DNA of 38,457 nt from Mycoplasmataceae bacterium (GCA_031275175.1 JAISPD010000010.1:1-38457); one strand, 5' to 3'; shown: positions 20,816 to 27,951, numbered from the stretch's first letter. Numbers and translations: made by a program. The notes: generated by a model from the letters alone, not told the origin.

Positions 20816-20816
20816 A

Positions 20817-21398
20817 ATGTCTATCCATTTAATTGTAGGATTAGGGAATTTCCTTGAACAATATTTAAATACCAAACATAATGTGGGTTTCATGGTAATT
20901 GATCGATTATGCAAAGCGTTATCCATAAATTTAAACAATGATAAATTTAACGGTAGATTTGTAAGAATTGCAGTTGATAATGAAGATTACATCATAGCCA
21001 AACCTTATACATATATGAATTTATCTGGAAATTTTGTACAAGCAATTGTGCATTTTTATAAGATTAATTTAGAACACATTTGAGTTATTGCAGATGACGC
21101 TGATAGTAATATTGGTACAATGCGAATTCGTACAAGCGGAGCATCTGGTGGTCAAAACGGATTAAAAGATATTATTCAAAAATTATCATCTGATAATTTT
21201 AATCGTATAAAAATTGGTATCGGGCGTCCCCACAATAAAAATAAGAATTTGGCTGACTATGTTTTGGAACCATTTGTTAATGAAGATAAACGGAAAATAG
21301 ATAAAGTCATTGATAAAGCTGTCGAAGTTTTAATTGATCTAATGAATGGGAAGTCTGTTACTGCATTAATGAATAATTACAATATAACAGTTAAATAA
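20817..21398 (+). CDS. pth: Peptidyl-tRNA hydrolase
   Basis: A 193-residue enzyme that cleaves peptidyl-tRNA released from stalled ribosomes. N10 (GLGN), H20 (TKHNVG), YMNLSG and DDADSNIG (D93-equivalent) are all present. Two departures from the family are visible: GLGNPG reads GLGNFL, and SGGHNGLK reads SGGQNGLK (His to Gln next to the conserved Asn). One UGA-Trp occurs. ATG 20817 overlaps nothing; the ABC ATPase stop ends at 20815. Confidence 0.92.
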
Positions 21399-21507
21399 TT
21401 TTCACTACATTTTTAATTAGAGGTAAATTTTTAGGAAGATTAACCTTTAAATTTTTTTTGCACTTCTAGAATATTCCTTGTGGTAATTCATCACGAAGGA
21501 GTAAAAT

Positions 21508-22014
21508 ATGAAATATTTCAAACAAATCAAATTAGCAAGTAGTTTACTATTGGGCGCGGCAATTGTAGCCATGCCTTTGGCAACTACTAGTTGCAACCAA
21601 GACTCATCTATAAAGGTACCCATTCATACATTTTTTGAAAATGATAGTGGGGCAACCTTTCATATCTCTGTGCATAATATGTTTGATGAACCCTTTCTTG
21701 CATTAGAGTCATTGCAAGGTGGTAAAGAAGAATGTGTAGAACAAATATTAAGTTTAATTCCTGGTGTTCTCTTTTTCCCTGATTTACAAAAATTTCATAA
21801 TGATCCACTTGCTATGTTAGAGACTAGCATGTGAGCCGAACCGCAAGATTATGATGTCAAAACCGATAAGATTGCTTATGTCAAATTTACCTTTGAAGAC
21901 TTATCTTCAAAGATCCCAGAGGAAAAGCGGGAATTAACCAAAATAGCTCACGATTTTTTTGCGAAATATGTAATTGATAATTCATTTTTTATGGTTAGTT
22001 GCGAGGTATCGTAA
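21508..22014 (+). CDS. Small lipoprotein
   Basis: A 168-residue lipoprotein. Signal peptide MKYFKQIKLASSLLLGAAIV ends in lipobox ATTSC (Cys29). The mature part has no recognised domain and is acidic, with one UGA-Trp. AAGGAG precedes ATG, and CCTT.GTGG / CACGAAGG form a weak stem over part of the SD (about 21474-21497). An open stretch in the same frame continues after the stop (see 22015-22228). Function unknown. Confidence 0.8.
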
Positions 22015-22228
22015 ATAAATAAGAAATCAATTATTGAAATAATTTTAAGAAGTCTACAGGCACTGGGTGACTATGCCAAACTATTTAGCAAAGTTAAAAT
22101 TTATGCCAATGAAAAAAATTCGGTTTATAAAAAAATGAATAAATTTATCAGAAAACGTCAAAGATAAGCCTGATGATTTAGAAATTTTAAAATTGTATGA
22201 ATCTTTGACAAAAGAAAAACTAAGATAG
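22015..22228 (+). pseudogene. Possible degraded small gene
   Basis: After the lipoprotein stop the same frame stays open to 22167, encoding KSIIEIILRSLQALGDYAKL and a Lys-rich continuation, but with no start codon. In another frame ATG 22073 opens 51 codons (one UGA-Trp) ending KDKPDDLEILKLYESLTKEKLR. The two reading frames together look like one small helical protein broken by a frameshift near 22140. Weak evidence; it may simply be noncoding. Confidence 0.3.
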
Positions 22229-22261
22229 GGATTTAAAATTAATTAAATATATCTTAGTTTT
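22216..22261. terminator. Bidirectional terminator between converging genes
   Basis: AAAACTAAGATA (22216-22227) and TATCTTAGTTTT (22250-22261) pair perfectly over 12 bases around a 22-base loop. A-rich and T-rich ends would serve transcripts from both sides, including the minus-strand coiled-coil gene ending at 22287. Confidence 0.7.
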
Positions 22262-22286
22262 AATCTGACTAGTTTTTGATTGTGGA

Positions 22287-22592
22287 TTATTTAAGATTAT
22301 TTCTGCCAAATACATCACGGACATATTGGTTGAATTCATCTTGCTTATCTAAACGAGCTTCAACGTTATCTAAACGAGCTTCAATCCTATCTAAACGTGA
22401 CACCACTGGTTTTAAACCTTCCTGAATGGCTCCGGCAAATCATGCTGGAGGTTTAGGAGGTAATATTACATCTGGACCAGGACCAATTGGTTTGTTACGT
22501 TTCTTAGTTTTTGTTTTAACATCAACAAGAACATTATCACCAACTTTAATTGGATTGTGATCTGCTTTAAGAATTTTAGTTTCTTTTTTCAT
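22287..22592 (-). CDS. Small basic/coiled-coil protein, copy 2
   Basis: A 101-residue protein. The basic N-terminus (KKETKILKADHNP...GDNVLVDVKTKTKKRNK) is followed by a Pro-rich hinge (PGPDVILPPKPPAW, UGA-Trp) and a coiled coil SRLDRIEARLDNVEARLDKQ ending RNNLK. It is homologous to the protein at 11751-11984 and similar to those at 24684 and 24927. ATG 22592 is chosen over an upstream one inside the ssb gene: TATAAT (22599-22604, minus) lies six bases before it, giving a leaderless mRNA. Function unknown; its repeated pairing with an SSB-like gene suggests a DNA-related or mobile-element role. Confidence 0.7.
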
Positions 22593-22611
22593 ATCTACAT
22601 TATACAGGTGT

Positions 22612-22881
22612 TTAGAATACTTGTACCCTTTCTCCAATTAAGCGAAGCTTATTTTGAGCAGAATTCATTCGCCCTTTAATGCCGATGATTTGACCACTGT
22701 TCATTGGTTTCATTTCTGTTGCAAATTTTTCACAGTTGATTAATACTGGCACAAGGTCGCATCAATCACCGTCTTGAGTGTTTGCTTCAGTCTTTTCAAC
22801 TTTGACATTGACAATAGCATTAGTTGATTTTTGTAATTTTGTTACTTCATCAACAATGCCAATAATAGCTACAAAATTCAT
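22612..22881 (-). CDS. ssb: SSB-like single-stranded DNA-binding protein
   Basis: An 89-residue OB-fold-type protein. The beginning MNFVAIIGIVDEVTKLQKS, then VNVKVEK, DWCDLVPVLINCEKFATEM (UGA-Trp) and GQIIGIKGRM...NKLRLIGERVQVF follow the SSB pattern of strand, variable loop, 'a..l......G..v.v.G.l' and final strand. It lacks the acidic C-terminal tail of bacterial SSB, so it is a short accessory version. AAGGAG lies about nine bases before ATG. It precedes the coiled-coil gene, as its pseudogene does at 12 kb. Mycoplasma integrative elements often carry SSB genes. Confidence 0.75.
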
Positions 22882-22887
22882 AACTAT

Positions 22888-22986
22888 TTATCTCCTTCCC
22901 AAGTTTTGAGCATAGTGGTTTTTTAAGAAAACACTATCGAGAATATAATCTCTAATGTATTTTTCCTTAATACCAGCTCAAGACAT
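22888..22986 (-). CDS. Possible 32-residue small protein upstream of ssb
   Basis: Minus-strand ORF beginning MSWAGIKEKYIRDY (UGA-Trp at residue 3) and ending NHYAQNLGRR, with its stop inside the SD of the ssb-like gene. The frame stays open further upstream without a Met, so it may be the tail of a broken gene. No SD precedes its ATG. The 22987-23069 remainder shows nothing. Confidence 0.3.
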
Positions 22987-23069
22987 GAAATTATTGAGAT
23001 CGATTAATGTTCATTTATTTTTATTATTTTATGAGTTATGTAGTAATTAATTAAAAATGAATGGACAAT

Positions 23070-23558
23070 CTACTTTGTTTTCGCAGTTGAATTTAATAAA
23101 ATTAGCAACTTATTTAATGCTTGATATGTAAAGTCTATTCGAATAGCATTACGTTCTTTTTCGGACGAACTTAATTTGTATGTATAAGCTTTGTCGATGA
23201 GAATGATTGTAACATAAGCCAAACCATAGGTCATATGTTCTGCATCATTGGACTCGGCATAGCCAGTGATGGATAAAGTAATGTCTGTTTTGAATTTTTT
23301 AAGAACTCCTTGGGCCATTTCCAACGAAACCGCTTGTGATACTGGGCCATATTTAGTGATAGTTTGCGCGTTAACTTTTGCAAGTTCTATTTTTGCTTGA
23401 TTACTGTAAGTAATTAGTCCTCCCAAATATACTCTAGAAACGCCAGAAATGTTTACTAAGTTTGAACCAATCATTCCACCAGTCACAGATTCACAGGTGG
23501 AAATAGTTAAATGTTTTTCCATTAAAAAACTAACGATATCATTGATGAATGTTTTCAT
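23070..23558 (-). CDS. CinA C-terminal domain protein (NMN amidohydrolase-like)
   Basis: A 162-residue protein matching the C-terminal domain of CinA/PncC, which hydrolyses nicotinamide mononucleotide. Visible blocks: STCESVTGGMIGSNLVNISG (the 'aES.TGG' motif), GGLITYSNQAKIELA, YGPVSQAVSLEMAQG and LSITGYAESN, where most members read TGIAGP. Full-length CinA's N-terminal domain is absent, as is common in small genomes. TATAAT (23573-23578, minus) precedes it. Enzyme activity is uncertain because the last motif is altered. Confidence 0.8.
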   Translation of the reverse strand: MKTFINDIVSFLMEKHLTISTCESVTGGMIGSNLVNISGVSRVYLGGLITYSNQAKIELAKVNAQTITKYGPVSQAVSLEMAQGVLKKFKTDITLSITGYAESNDAEHMTYGLAYVTIILIDKAYTYKLSSSEKERNAIRIDFTYQALNKLLILLNSTAKTK

Positions 23559-23628
23559 AAAGCATTGAAATTATTATATTTTTTTATCAAAGAAAATTTA
23601 TATAATCTTCGGAATAAGTGGTAAATAA

Positions 23629-24567
23629 ATGACAAAAATAATTAATAAGCACAATATTATTGGGCTGACAGATAGTAAACCAAGAAATATCGTAGCTCTA
23701 GTATTTAACATTGTAGCAATAGTTTTTTTCGGGATCGGCATCATTCTATTTTTTAGTTCATCAATTGTAAGGATAGCAAACATGGATCCCGATTCGCAAG
23801 TGCTTTCTTCATTTGGGTTTTCTACATCGTATGCAATCGCTGGCATAGTGTTTGTAACAATAGGTTATTCTTTATTTCAATGAGCTACATTTTTAAAAAC
23901 TTCTTATAAGTTAACCAATTCTCGCTCATTAACTTTAATTATTCTCAATAGTTCTTTTTTAATACTTGGTATTTCCGTTATGGCAGCCGCCTCTCCTAAT
24001 CCACGAGATGCTTATGACGGAACAGCTTGTTTTGTGGCGTCATTATTTGCGACTCTGTTTTTAGCAACTGCTTTTATTATTAATCTTGTTTTTAATCATA
24101 TTCATTATAAACAAAGTTTAACCTTGTCTATCTGATTAGTCATAATTTTGTTTTTAGGTTGAATAATTGCTGCAGTTTTGACTTGAAAAGAAGATGTTAA
24201 TTTAATAGCGAACAAATTTAGTTCAATATTTCAAATAGTGTCTCTCCTTGCATTTTGATTCTTAATTATTATTTTTTTAAAAAACAATATTTTAAATAAA
24301 TCTGTTAAAAGATATACTGGGTGTATAAGGGCTACTTTAGTTTTACTTTGAATTTATTTTGGTATATGTGTAATACATTCTCTTATTTTATTAATTTCTG
24401 CATTCGTTTCTAAAATTTCTTTTGATACTGTTTTTGATGTTGCGGGATTATGAGAAGGAATTGTTCTAACGGCTATGTTAATTGTTCTAACAATTGCTTT
24501 TTCAGCTAATCTTAGCTCAAGTAATAACAAACCTACTAATAAATCTGTTAGTCAAAAAACTAATTAA
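23629..24567 (+). CDS. Polytopic membrane protein of unknown function
   Basis: A 312-residue protein with about eight hydrophobic segments in four pairs (IVALVFNIVAIVFFGIGIIL, YAIAGIVFVTIGYSLF, LTLIILNSSFLILGISVM, CFVASLFATLFLATAFIINL, LSIWLVIILFLGWIIAAVL, IFQIVSLLAFWFLIIIF, ATLVLLWIYFGICVIHS, GIVLTAMLIVLTIAF). No transporter motif is recognised. TATAAT at 23601-23606 precedes it by 22 bases, divergent from the CinA promoter. It abuts an IS30 end relic three bases after its stop. Eight or more UGA-Trp codons. Confidence 0.7.
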
Positions 24568-24569
24568 TT

Positions 24570-24671
24570 TCCTAAATTCCAATTGCAAGTGCAACACTAA
24601 ATAAAAAAGTCCATAAGGACCTTAAAATACAATTATGAAAGGTTCCTATCAATAATAAAAATTATAAACAT
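24570..24671 (+). mobile_element. IS30-type left end, relic copy C
   Basis: Starts TCCTAAATTCCAATTGC (outer end), then the AAGTCC/GGACCTT hairpin and the transposase upstream region. Unlike copy A it lacks about 20 bases between the hairpin and AATTATGAAAGG, and the transposase ATG AAC has become ATC AAT. A TAA soon follows. Sequence beyond about 24672 belongs to a coiled-coil gene fragment, so the junction is a deletion fusion. Confidence 0.65.
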
Positions 24672-24683
24672 ATTTAAATCTAA

Positions 24684-24803
24684 ATTTGTATTGCTTTTGA
24701 TAAGATTGAAACAAGACTCGATAAAGTCGACATTCGACTTAACAATCTTGAATTAAGAGTTGGAAAACTCGAAGAGAGAGTTGTAATCCTCGAACAACGC
24801 TAA
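24684..24803 (+). pseudogene. Coiled-coil protein C-terminal remnant
   Basis: A 39-residue open stretch without a start codon reads AFDKIETRLDKVDIRLNNLE and continues LRVGKLEERVVILEQR before TAA. The heptads match the coiled-coil ends of the proteins at 11751-11984 and 22287-22592. TAA at 24681-24683 blocks the frame upstream, where IS30 end sequence begins, so this is the surviving tail of a gene cut by the element. Confidence 0.65.
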
Positions 24804-24903
24804 TTTCACTAAAAATCAAAAACTATTAATACAAGACAGGAAAATTAATTGATTTTAGTCCTTCCTGTCTTTTGCTTTTATATGGACTAAAATTAGTGAA
24901 ATT
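24802..24903. other. Three-stem nested pseudoknot region
   Basis: Three perfect complementary pairs overlap. The outer stem is AATTTCACTAA (24802-24812) with TTAGTGAAATT (24893-24903). Stem 1 is AAGACAGGAA (24833-24842) with TTCCTGTCTT (24862-24871). Stem 2 is TTTTAGTCC (24853-24861) with GGACTAAAA (24884-24892). The 5' arm of stem 2 lies in the loop of stem 1 and its 3' arm lies outside, which is an H-type pseudoknot enclosed by an outer stem. Stem 1 plus the T-rich tail may be a terminator of the former gene; the whole may be a structured RNA. A promoter for the next gene begins 11 bases later. Confidence 0.55.
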
Positions 24904-24913
24904 TGCAAGATGG

Positions 24914-24919
24914 TATAAT
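24914..24919 (+). promoter_or_regulatory. Extended -10 promoter, leaderless
   Basis: TGGTATAAT (TGnTATAAT, an extended -10) ends seven bases before ATG 24927, so transcription would start at or next to the start codon. No clear -35 is seen. Confidence 0.65.
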
Positions 24920-24926
24920 AATAAAA

Positions 24927-25205
24927 ATGGGAAAATACAAAGCCACAAACGCTAAAATTAACAAAAATCTCATCAACGATGAATTAGATTTAAAATCATT
25001 AAAAAAACGTAAACCGTCGACTGACGGACGTGGTGATGGCGGTAGTCAACCACCAAAACCTCCGCGTAAATCGTTAGAAGAGCGAGTAGCGAGCGTTATA
25101 AATAACACAGTTCCTAACATGATAGCTGAAGCAGTTACCAAGGCAATTAAACCATTAAGTGATAAACTTGACCGAGTAATACAATTAAATAATCTTAAAT
25201 CTTAA
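24927..25205 (+). CDS. Small basic/coiled-coil protein, copy 3
   Basis: A 92-residue protein beginning MGKYKATNAKINKNL. It has a Lys/Gly/Pro-rich middle (KKRKPSTDGRGDGGSQPPKPPRK) and an amphipathic helical end (SVINNTVPNMIAEAVTKAIKPLSDKLDRVI) finishing LNNLKS. The layout (basic N-terminus, Pro hinge, helix, NNLK end) matches copies 1 and 2, though the coil is shorter. ATG 24927 is preferred over an in-frame start at 24903 because it fits the leaderless promoter. Function unknown. Confidence 0.7.
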   Translation: MGKYKATNAKINKNLINDELDLKSLKKRKPSTDGRGDGGSQPPKPPRKSLEERVASVINNTVPNMIAEAVTKAIKPLSDKLDRVIQLNNLKS

Positions 25206-25276
25206 TGGGATAAAACAAAAAAGTAGTCTATCCTTAACCAAAAATGGCTACTTTTTCCCTTATGACTTTATCTCAT
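25205..25276 (+). terminator. Terminator with enclosing stem
   Basis: AAAAAGTAG (25218-25226) and CTACTTTTT (25248-25256) form a perfect stem ending in a T run. An outer pair ATGGGATAAA / TTTATCTCAT (25205-25214, 25267-25276, one G-U) encloses it. GGATA / TATCC (25208-25212, 25229-25233) would cross the inner stem, echoing the pseudoknot layout before this gene. Confidence 0.6.
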
Positions 25277-25291
25277 GTCATACATAAGCAA

Positions 25292-25315
25292 GCGAAGGAA
25301 TTTTAATTCGTTCGC
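25292..25315. promoter_or_regulatory. 24-bp imperfect palindrome upstream of RHH gene
   Basis: GCGAA-g-GAATT-tt-AATTC-g-TTCGC is symmetric except for one central-arm position. It lies 31 bases before the -35 of the ribbon-helix-helix gene. It could be an operator for that protein or a replication-type site; no T run follows, so a terminator is unlikely. Confidence 0.4.
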
Positions 25316-25345
25316 ATTAGTGGTATACACGATTTTTCATAAATG

Positions 25346-25374
25346 TTTACAAAATGTTTACAATTGTGTATAAT
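25346..25374 (+). promoter_or_regulatory. Strong consensus promoter, leaderless
   Basis: TTTACA (25346-25351), a 17-base spacer and TATAAT (25369-25374) form the best vegetative promoter in the window. Only six bases (ggtggt) separate the -10 from ATG 25381, so the transcript should be leaderless. TGTTTACAA occurs twice in the -35/spacer region, a possible repressor contact. Confidence 0.75.
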
Positions 25375-25380
25375 GGTGGT

Positions 25381-25587
25381 ATGAAAAAAAATACAACTAA
25401 TACCAAAGACATCTTAAAGATTATGAAAGCCGGTTTGCCAGCTAATAAAAGTGAAGTTATTGCTTTCCGTGTCACAAAAGCAACAGCCGACTGAATTTCT
25501 AAACACGCTAAAGAATTAGGTATCTCTAAATCTTTATTTGTTGAAAAATTCTTTTCAGCAATCGTTCTTAAAGAAAGGATGAAGTAA
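25381..25587 (+). CDS. Ribbon-helix-helix-like small protein
   Basis: A 68-residue protein. Residues 26-60, VIAFRVTKATADWISKHAKE and LGISKSLFVEKFF, fit the ribbon-helix-helix pattern: one beta strand, helix, Gly turn, helix beginning 'SKS.FVE'. This is seen in CopG/Arc-type repressors and antitoxins. One UGA-Trp. It is followed two bases later by a tiny cationic peptide gene, so it could be a copy-control repressor or an antitoxin. Binding its own promoter is plausible but unproven. Confidence 0.65.
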
Positions 25588-25589
25588 TT

Positions 25590-25727
25590 ATGGTAATGTT
25601 AACTAATTTATTTCTATGAGGTGTCAAGGCATACATTAAAGGTGTTTATAAAGTAACCAAGTTTGGTGTGAAAACTATTTATAAAGGTACTAAAAAGGGT
25701 ATTGAATTATTAAAAGATAAAAAGTAG
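25590..25727 (+). CDS. 45-residue cationic amphipathic peptide
   Basis: Starts MVMLTNLFLWGVKAYIKGVY (UGA-Trp) and continues with Lys and aromatic residues recurring every three to four positions, then KGIELLKDKK. No family is recognised. It is hydrophobic at the N-terminus and strongly basic throughout, as in small membrane-active toxins or holin-like peptides. It is co-transcribed with the RHH-like gene, whose stop lies two bases upstream; together they have the size and order of a toxin-antitoxin pair. Confidence 0.6.
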
Positions 25728-25743
25728 TCTATTTCTTAGAGTG

Positions 25744-25749
25744 TATAAT
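25744..25749 (+). promoter_or_regulatory. Promoter -10 before the restriction-modification leader
   Basis: TATAAT preceded by GTG, the same context as the promoter at 25369. No good -35 is seen; the expected place holds part of the aaaaagtagtctat sequence that also occurs at 25218. Confidence 0.5.
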
Positions 25750-25780
25750 TAAATACATACAAAATTAGAAAGAAATATAC

Positions 25781-25846
25781 ATGTCTGCACTTTCAAATAA
25801 GATAAATTACAAGCAATATATATATATATATGAACCAACAAGTTAA
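25781..25846 (+). CDS. Possible 21-codon leader peptide with (AT)8
   Basis: ATG preceded by AGAAAG opens MSALSNKINYKQYIYIYEPTS. The Tyr-Ile run is encoded by an (AT)8 tract at 25816-25831. It lies between the promoter and the restriction-modification gene. Gain or loss of AT units would shift its frame. Whether it is translated is unknown. Confidence 0.3.
   Translation: MSALSNKINYKQYIYIYEPTS
25816..25831. repeat. (AT)8 dinucleotide repeat
   Basis: Sixteen bases of perfect AT alternation, prone to slippage, located 67 bases downstream of TATAAT and 80 bases before the restriction-modification start codon. Confidence 0.9.
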
Positions 25847-25867
25847 ATAATCTTAATAAATTTTTAA

Positions 25868-25914
25868 TGGAGGAATCAACCTTGTCTCTTTAGACGGGTT
25901 GATTTTTATTAATG
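25868..25914 (+). promoter_or_regulatory. Hairpin between Shine-Dalgarno and start codon
   Basis: A strong SD (GGAGG, 25869-25873) is followed directly by AATCAACC (25874-25881), an inner GTCT/AGAC stem and GGTTGATT (25897-25904), then seven bases and ATG 25912. Linear SD-ATG spacing is about 38 bases, too long, but with the hairpin folded it is about eight. The hairpin plus the following TTTT could instead be an attenuator. Confidence 0.5.
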
Positions 25915-27951
25915 AAAAAAACATACATCTCTGAAATAGAGGGAATGGTTGATTTTTATACTGAATTAGGTTTAACTCCAAATTACGATCTTAATACTGA
26001 CGGTGTTATCAATGGAACTTTGATCGAATTTAAAAAAACGCCATCAGTTGATGGTGGAATAGCCCATCATAAAGAACAGATAAAACGATATTTAAAAGCA
26101 TACAACAGTGCCGCTTTAGATATTCCCGGTATTTCATATCTCATATATTTAAATACCGAAGATTACATAAAAATTGACAATTTAACCAGTAAAGAAATCC
26201 AACGTGGGAAATGACGAAACCCTATAGAATTTTCAAAAGACATTAAAGATAATCAAAAATTTATTGATGGTTATATTGATGAATATTCAATAGTTTCATA
26301 CAACAATCGATATTGTTTAACACACCGTAATGTAACAAAAGAACAAGTTAAACAAGAATTCATTGATCCCAAAAAGTTACCAATTAAGAAATTTGATTGA
26401 GATGCGCAAATTAAAAAGGAAGAAAAAGAAACCAAACAAATAGGTTGACTTCATTTTAGTATGAATTTACTTGGCGATAAACTGTTAAAAAAACAGTTGG
26501 GTGCTTTTTTTACTCCAGCTCATTATGTAAATGTTTCAACTAGATATATAAGAAATGCAATTAAAGAAATTGGCGATAAACCATACTTAATTATTGATAG
26601 ATGTGCAGGAACCGGGAATTTAGAAAAATTTTTAAGTGAAGAGGAATTGAAGCATTGCGTTCTAAATACGTTTGATTATACTGAATGGACTACCTTGAAA
26701 GGACTATATGACGGAAGAGTGATGCTTATCATTCCTCCAACTCACGAATATAGAGATCAACGAGGATTATTAAAAAACGGGGATGCACTATCACAAGAAT
26801 TTCATGAGTATTTATCTAATTTTATTCATGAATGAAAATTAAAAAATAAAGATGGTAAATTAATTTTTATTGAAAATCCTCCTTTTGCTGCCGATGCGGG
26901 CTTTTTACCAAATTCTGGATTGGTTAAAAAAGATGTTAAGTTGACTTATATACAAAGACTTATGAAAAATAAAAAAATTCCAAACAACGATTATTTACAA
27001 AATAGATTTATTTGAAGTGCTTTTGAATTGTATATGTCTCCTGGTGATCATTACATTTTATATAGCCCAATAAAATATTGAAAATTACACCATCTAGTTG
27101 ACAAGTTTTTTGTTGAAGGCTATTTAACAAATAAAGGCGATTACAATACGGGCGACGCTGGTTTGCCAATAATACATTGGCGAAATGAAAATTGTGATAA
27201 TAATGAATTAAAGATGGAAAACGAAAACTTTATTATTAAAAAAATTAATGCACCCATACAAAAACTTTATATTGACGATAAAAACGCCAAAGCTAAAGAC
27301 ATCATTGCTTGGCACAAATGTTCGTCAACCGACATTATGTATGGAAATATAAATACTCAATTAATAAATGATAAGAAATATGGCGGTATCAAAATAACTA
27401 GAAAAAATATTTTGAATACTTGTCCTCTATTTTGTGCAGGTAAATTTGATAGAGCACACACAATTGTGTGATATGAAGCAGATGTAGTAATGAAGAGTAG
27501 TGATGGTGGAAATAAATATTTATCAGATAAAGAATTTATTAAAAGATGTTTTATTTTTACATGTTTAAATATTCAAAATAGGTGTTATTCAGATAAGAAT
27601 CATAACAATCATTTTACTTTATACCAAAAGACACTATGTGATGGCATTTTGAAGAAGTTTAAATTAGATAAATTCGATAAAGATTTATTAAACAAATGGA
27701 ACGAAGTTTTAAAAGAAGCAAAAAGATGTAAAGAATTCAAAAATACATACAAATATGGATTGTGTCAAATTGTAAAAGAAATAGCAAGTTTAAAAGAATG
27801 AAAAGGCTCTGTAAATAAAAAGGGCGAGCACATTATGGAATATAAATATTTGGCGTTAGTAGATAAAATAAAATACCTCAAAAAATCTCTCAAAACATAT
27901 TATGTTTCACAAATACAACCAAAATTATTTAAATACGAGTTGCTTAAGTAA
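25912..27951 (+). CDS. Single-chain restriction-modification enzyme (type IIG-like)
   Basis: A 679-residue fusion. The N-terminus carries a PD-(D/E)xK nuclease pattern: D30, then GTLIEFKK (E39, K41), then a Gln in HHKEQIKRY. The methyltransferase follows: motif X GAFFTPAHYV (about 197-206), motif I IDRCAGTGNLEKFL (D229-G235) and motif IV NPPF (323-326), an N6-adenine type. The C-terminal about 250 residues would hold target recognition. Eight UGA-Trp codons join what appear as fragments; no frameshift remains. It probably both cuts and methylates DNA. It lies upstream of rpoD in an island of plasmid-like genes. Confidence 0.85.

Noticed and set aside
22592-22637. Longer start for the coiled-coil protein at 22287
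   Set aside because: The upstream start lies in the ssb gene; TATAAT between them and alignment with the 11751 copy support 22592.
25912-27951. Restriction-modification gene as several pseudogene fragments
   Set aside because: All internal stops are TGA. Read as Trp the frame is open from 25912 to 27951 with all motifs in order.
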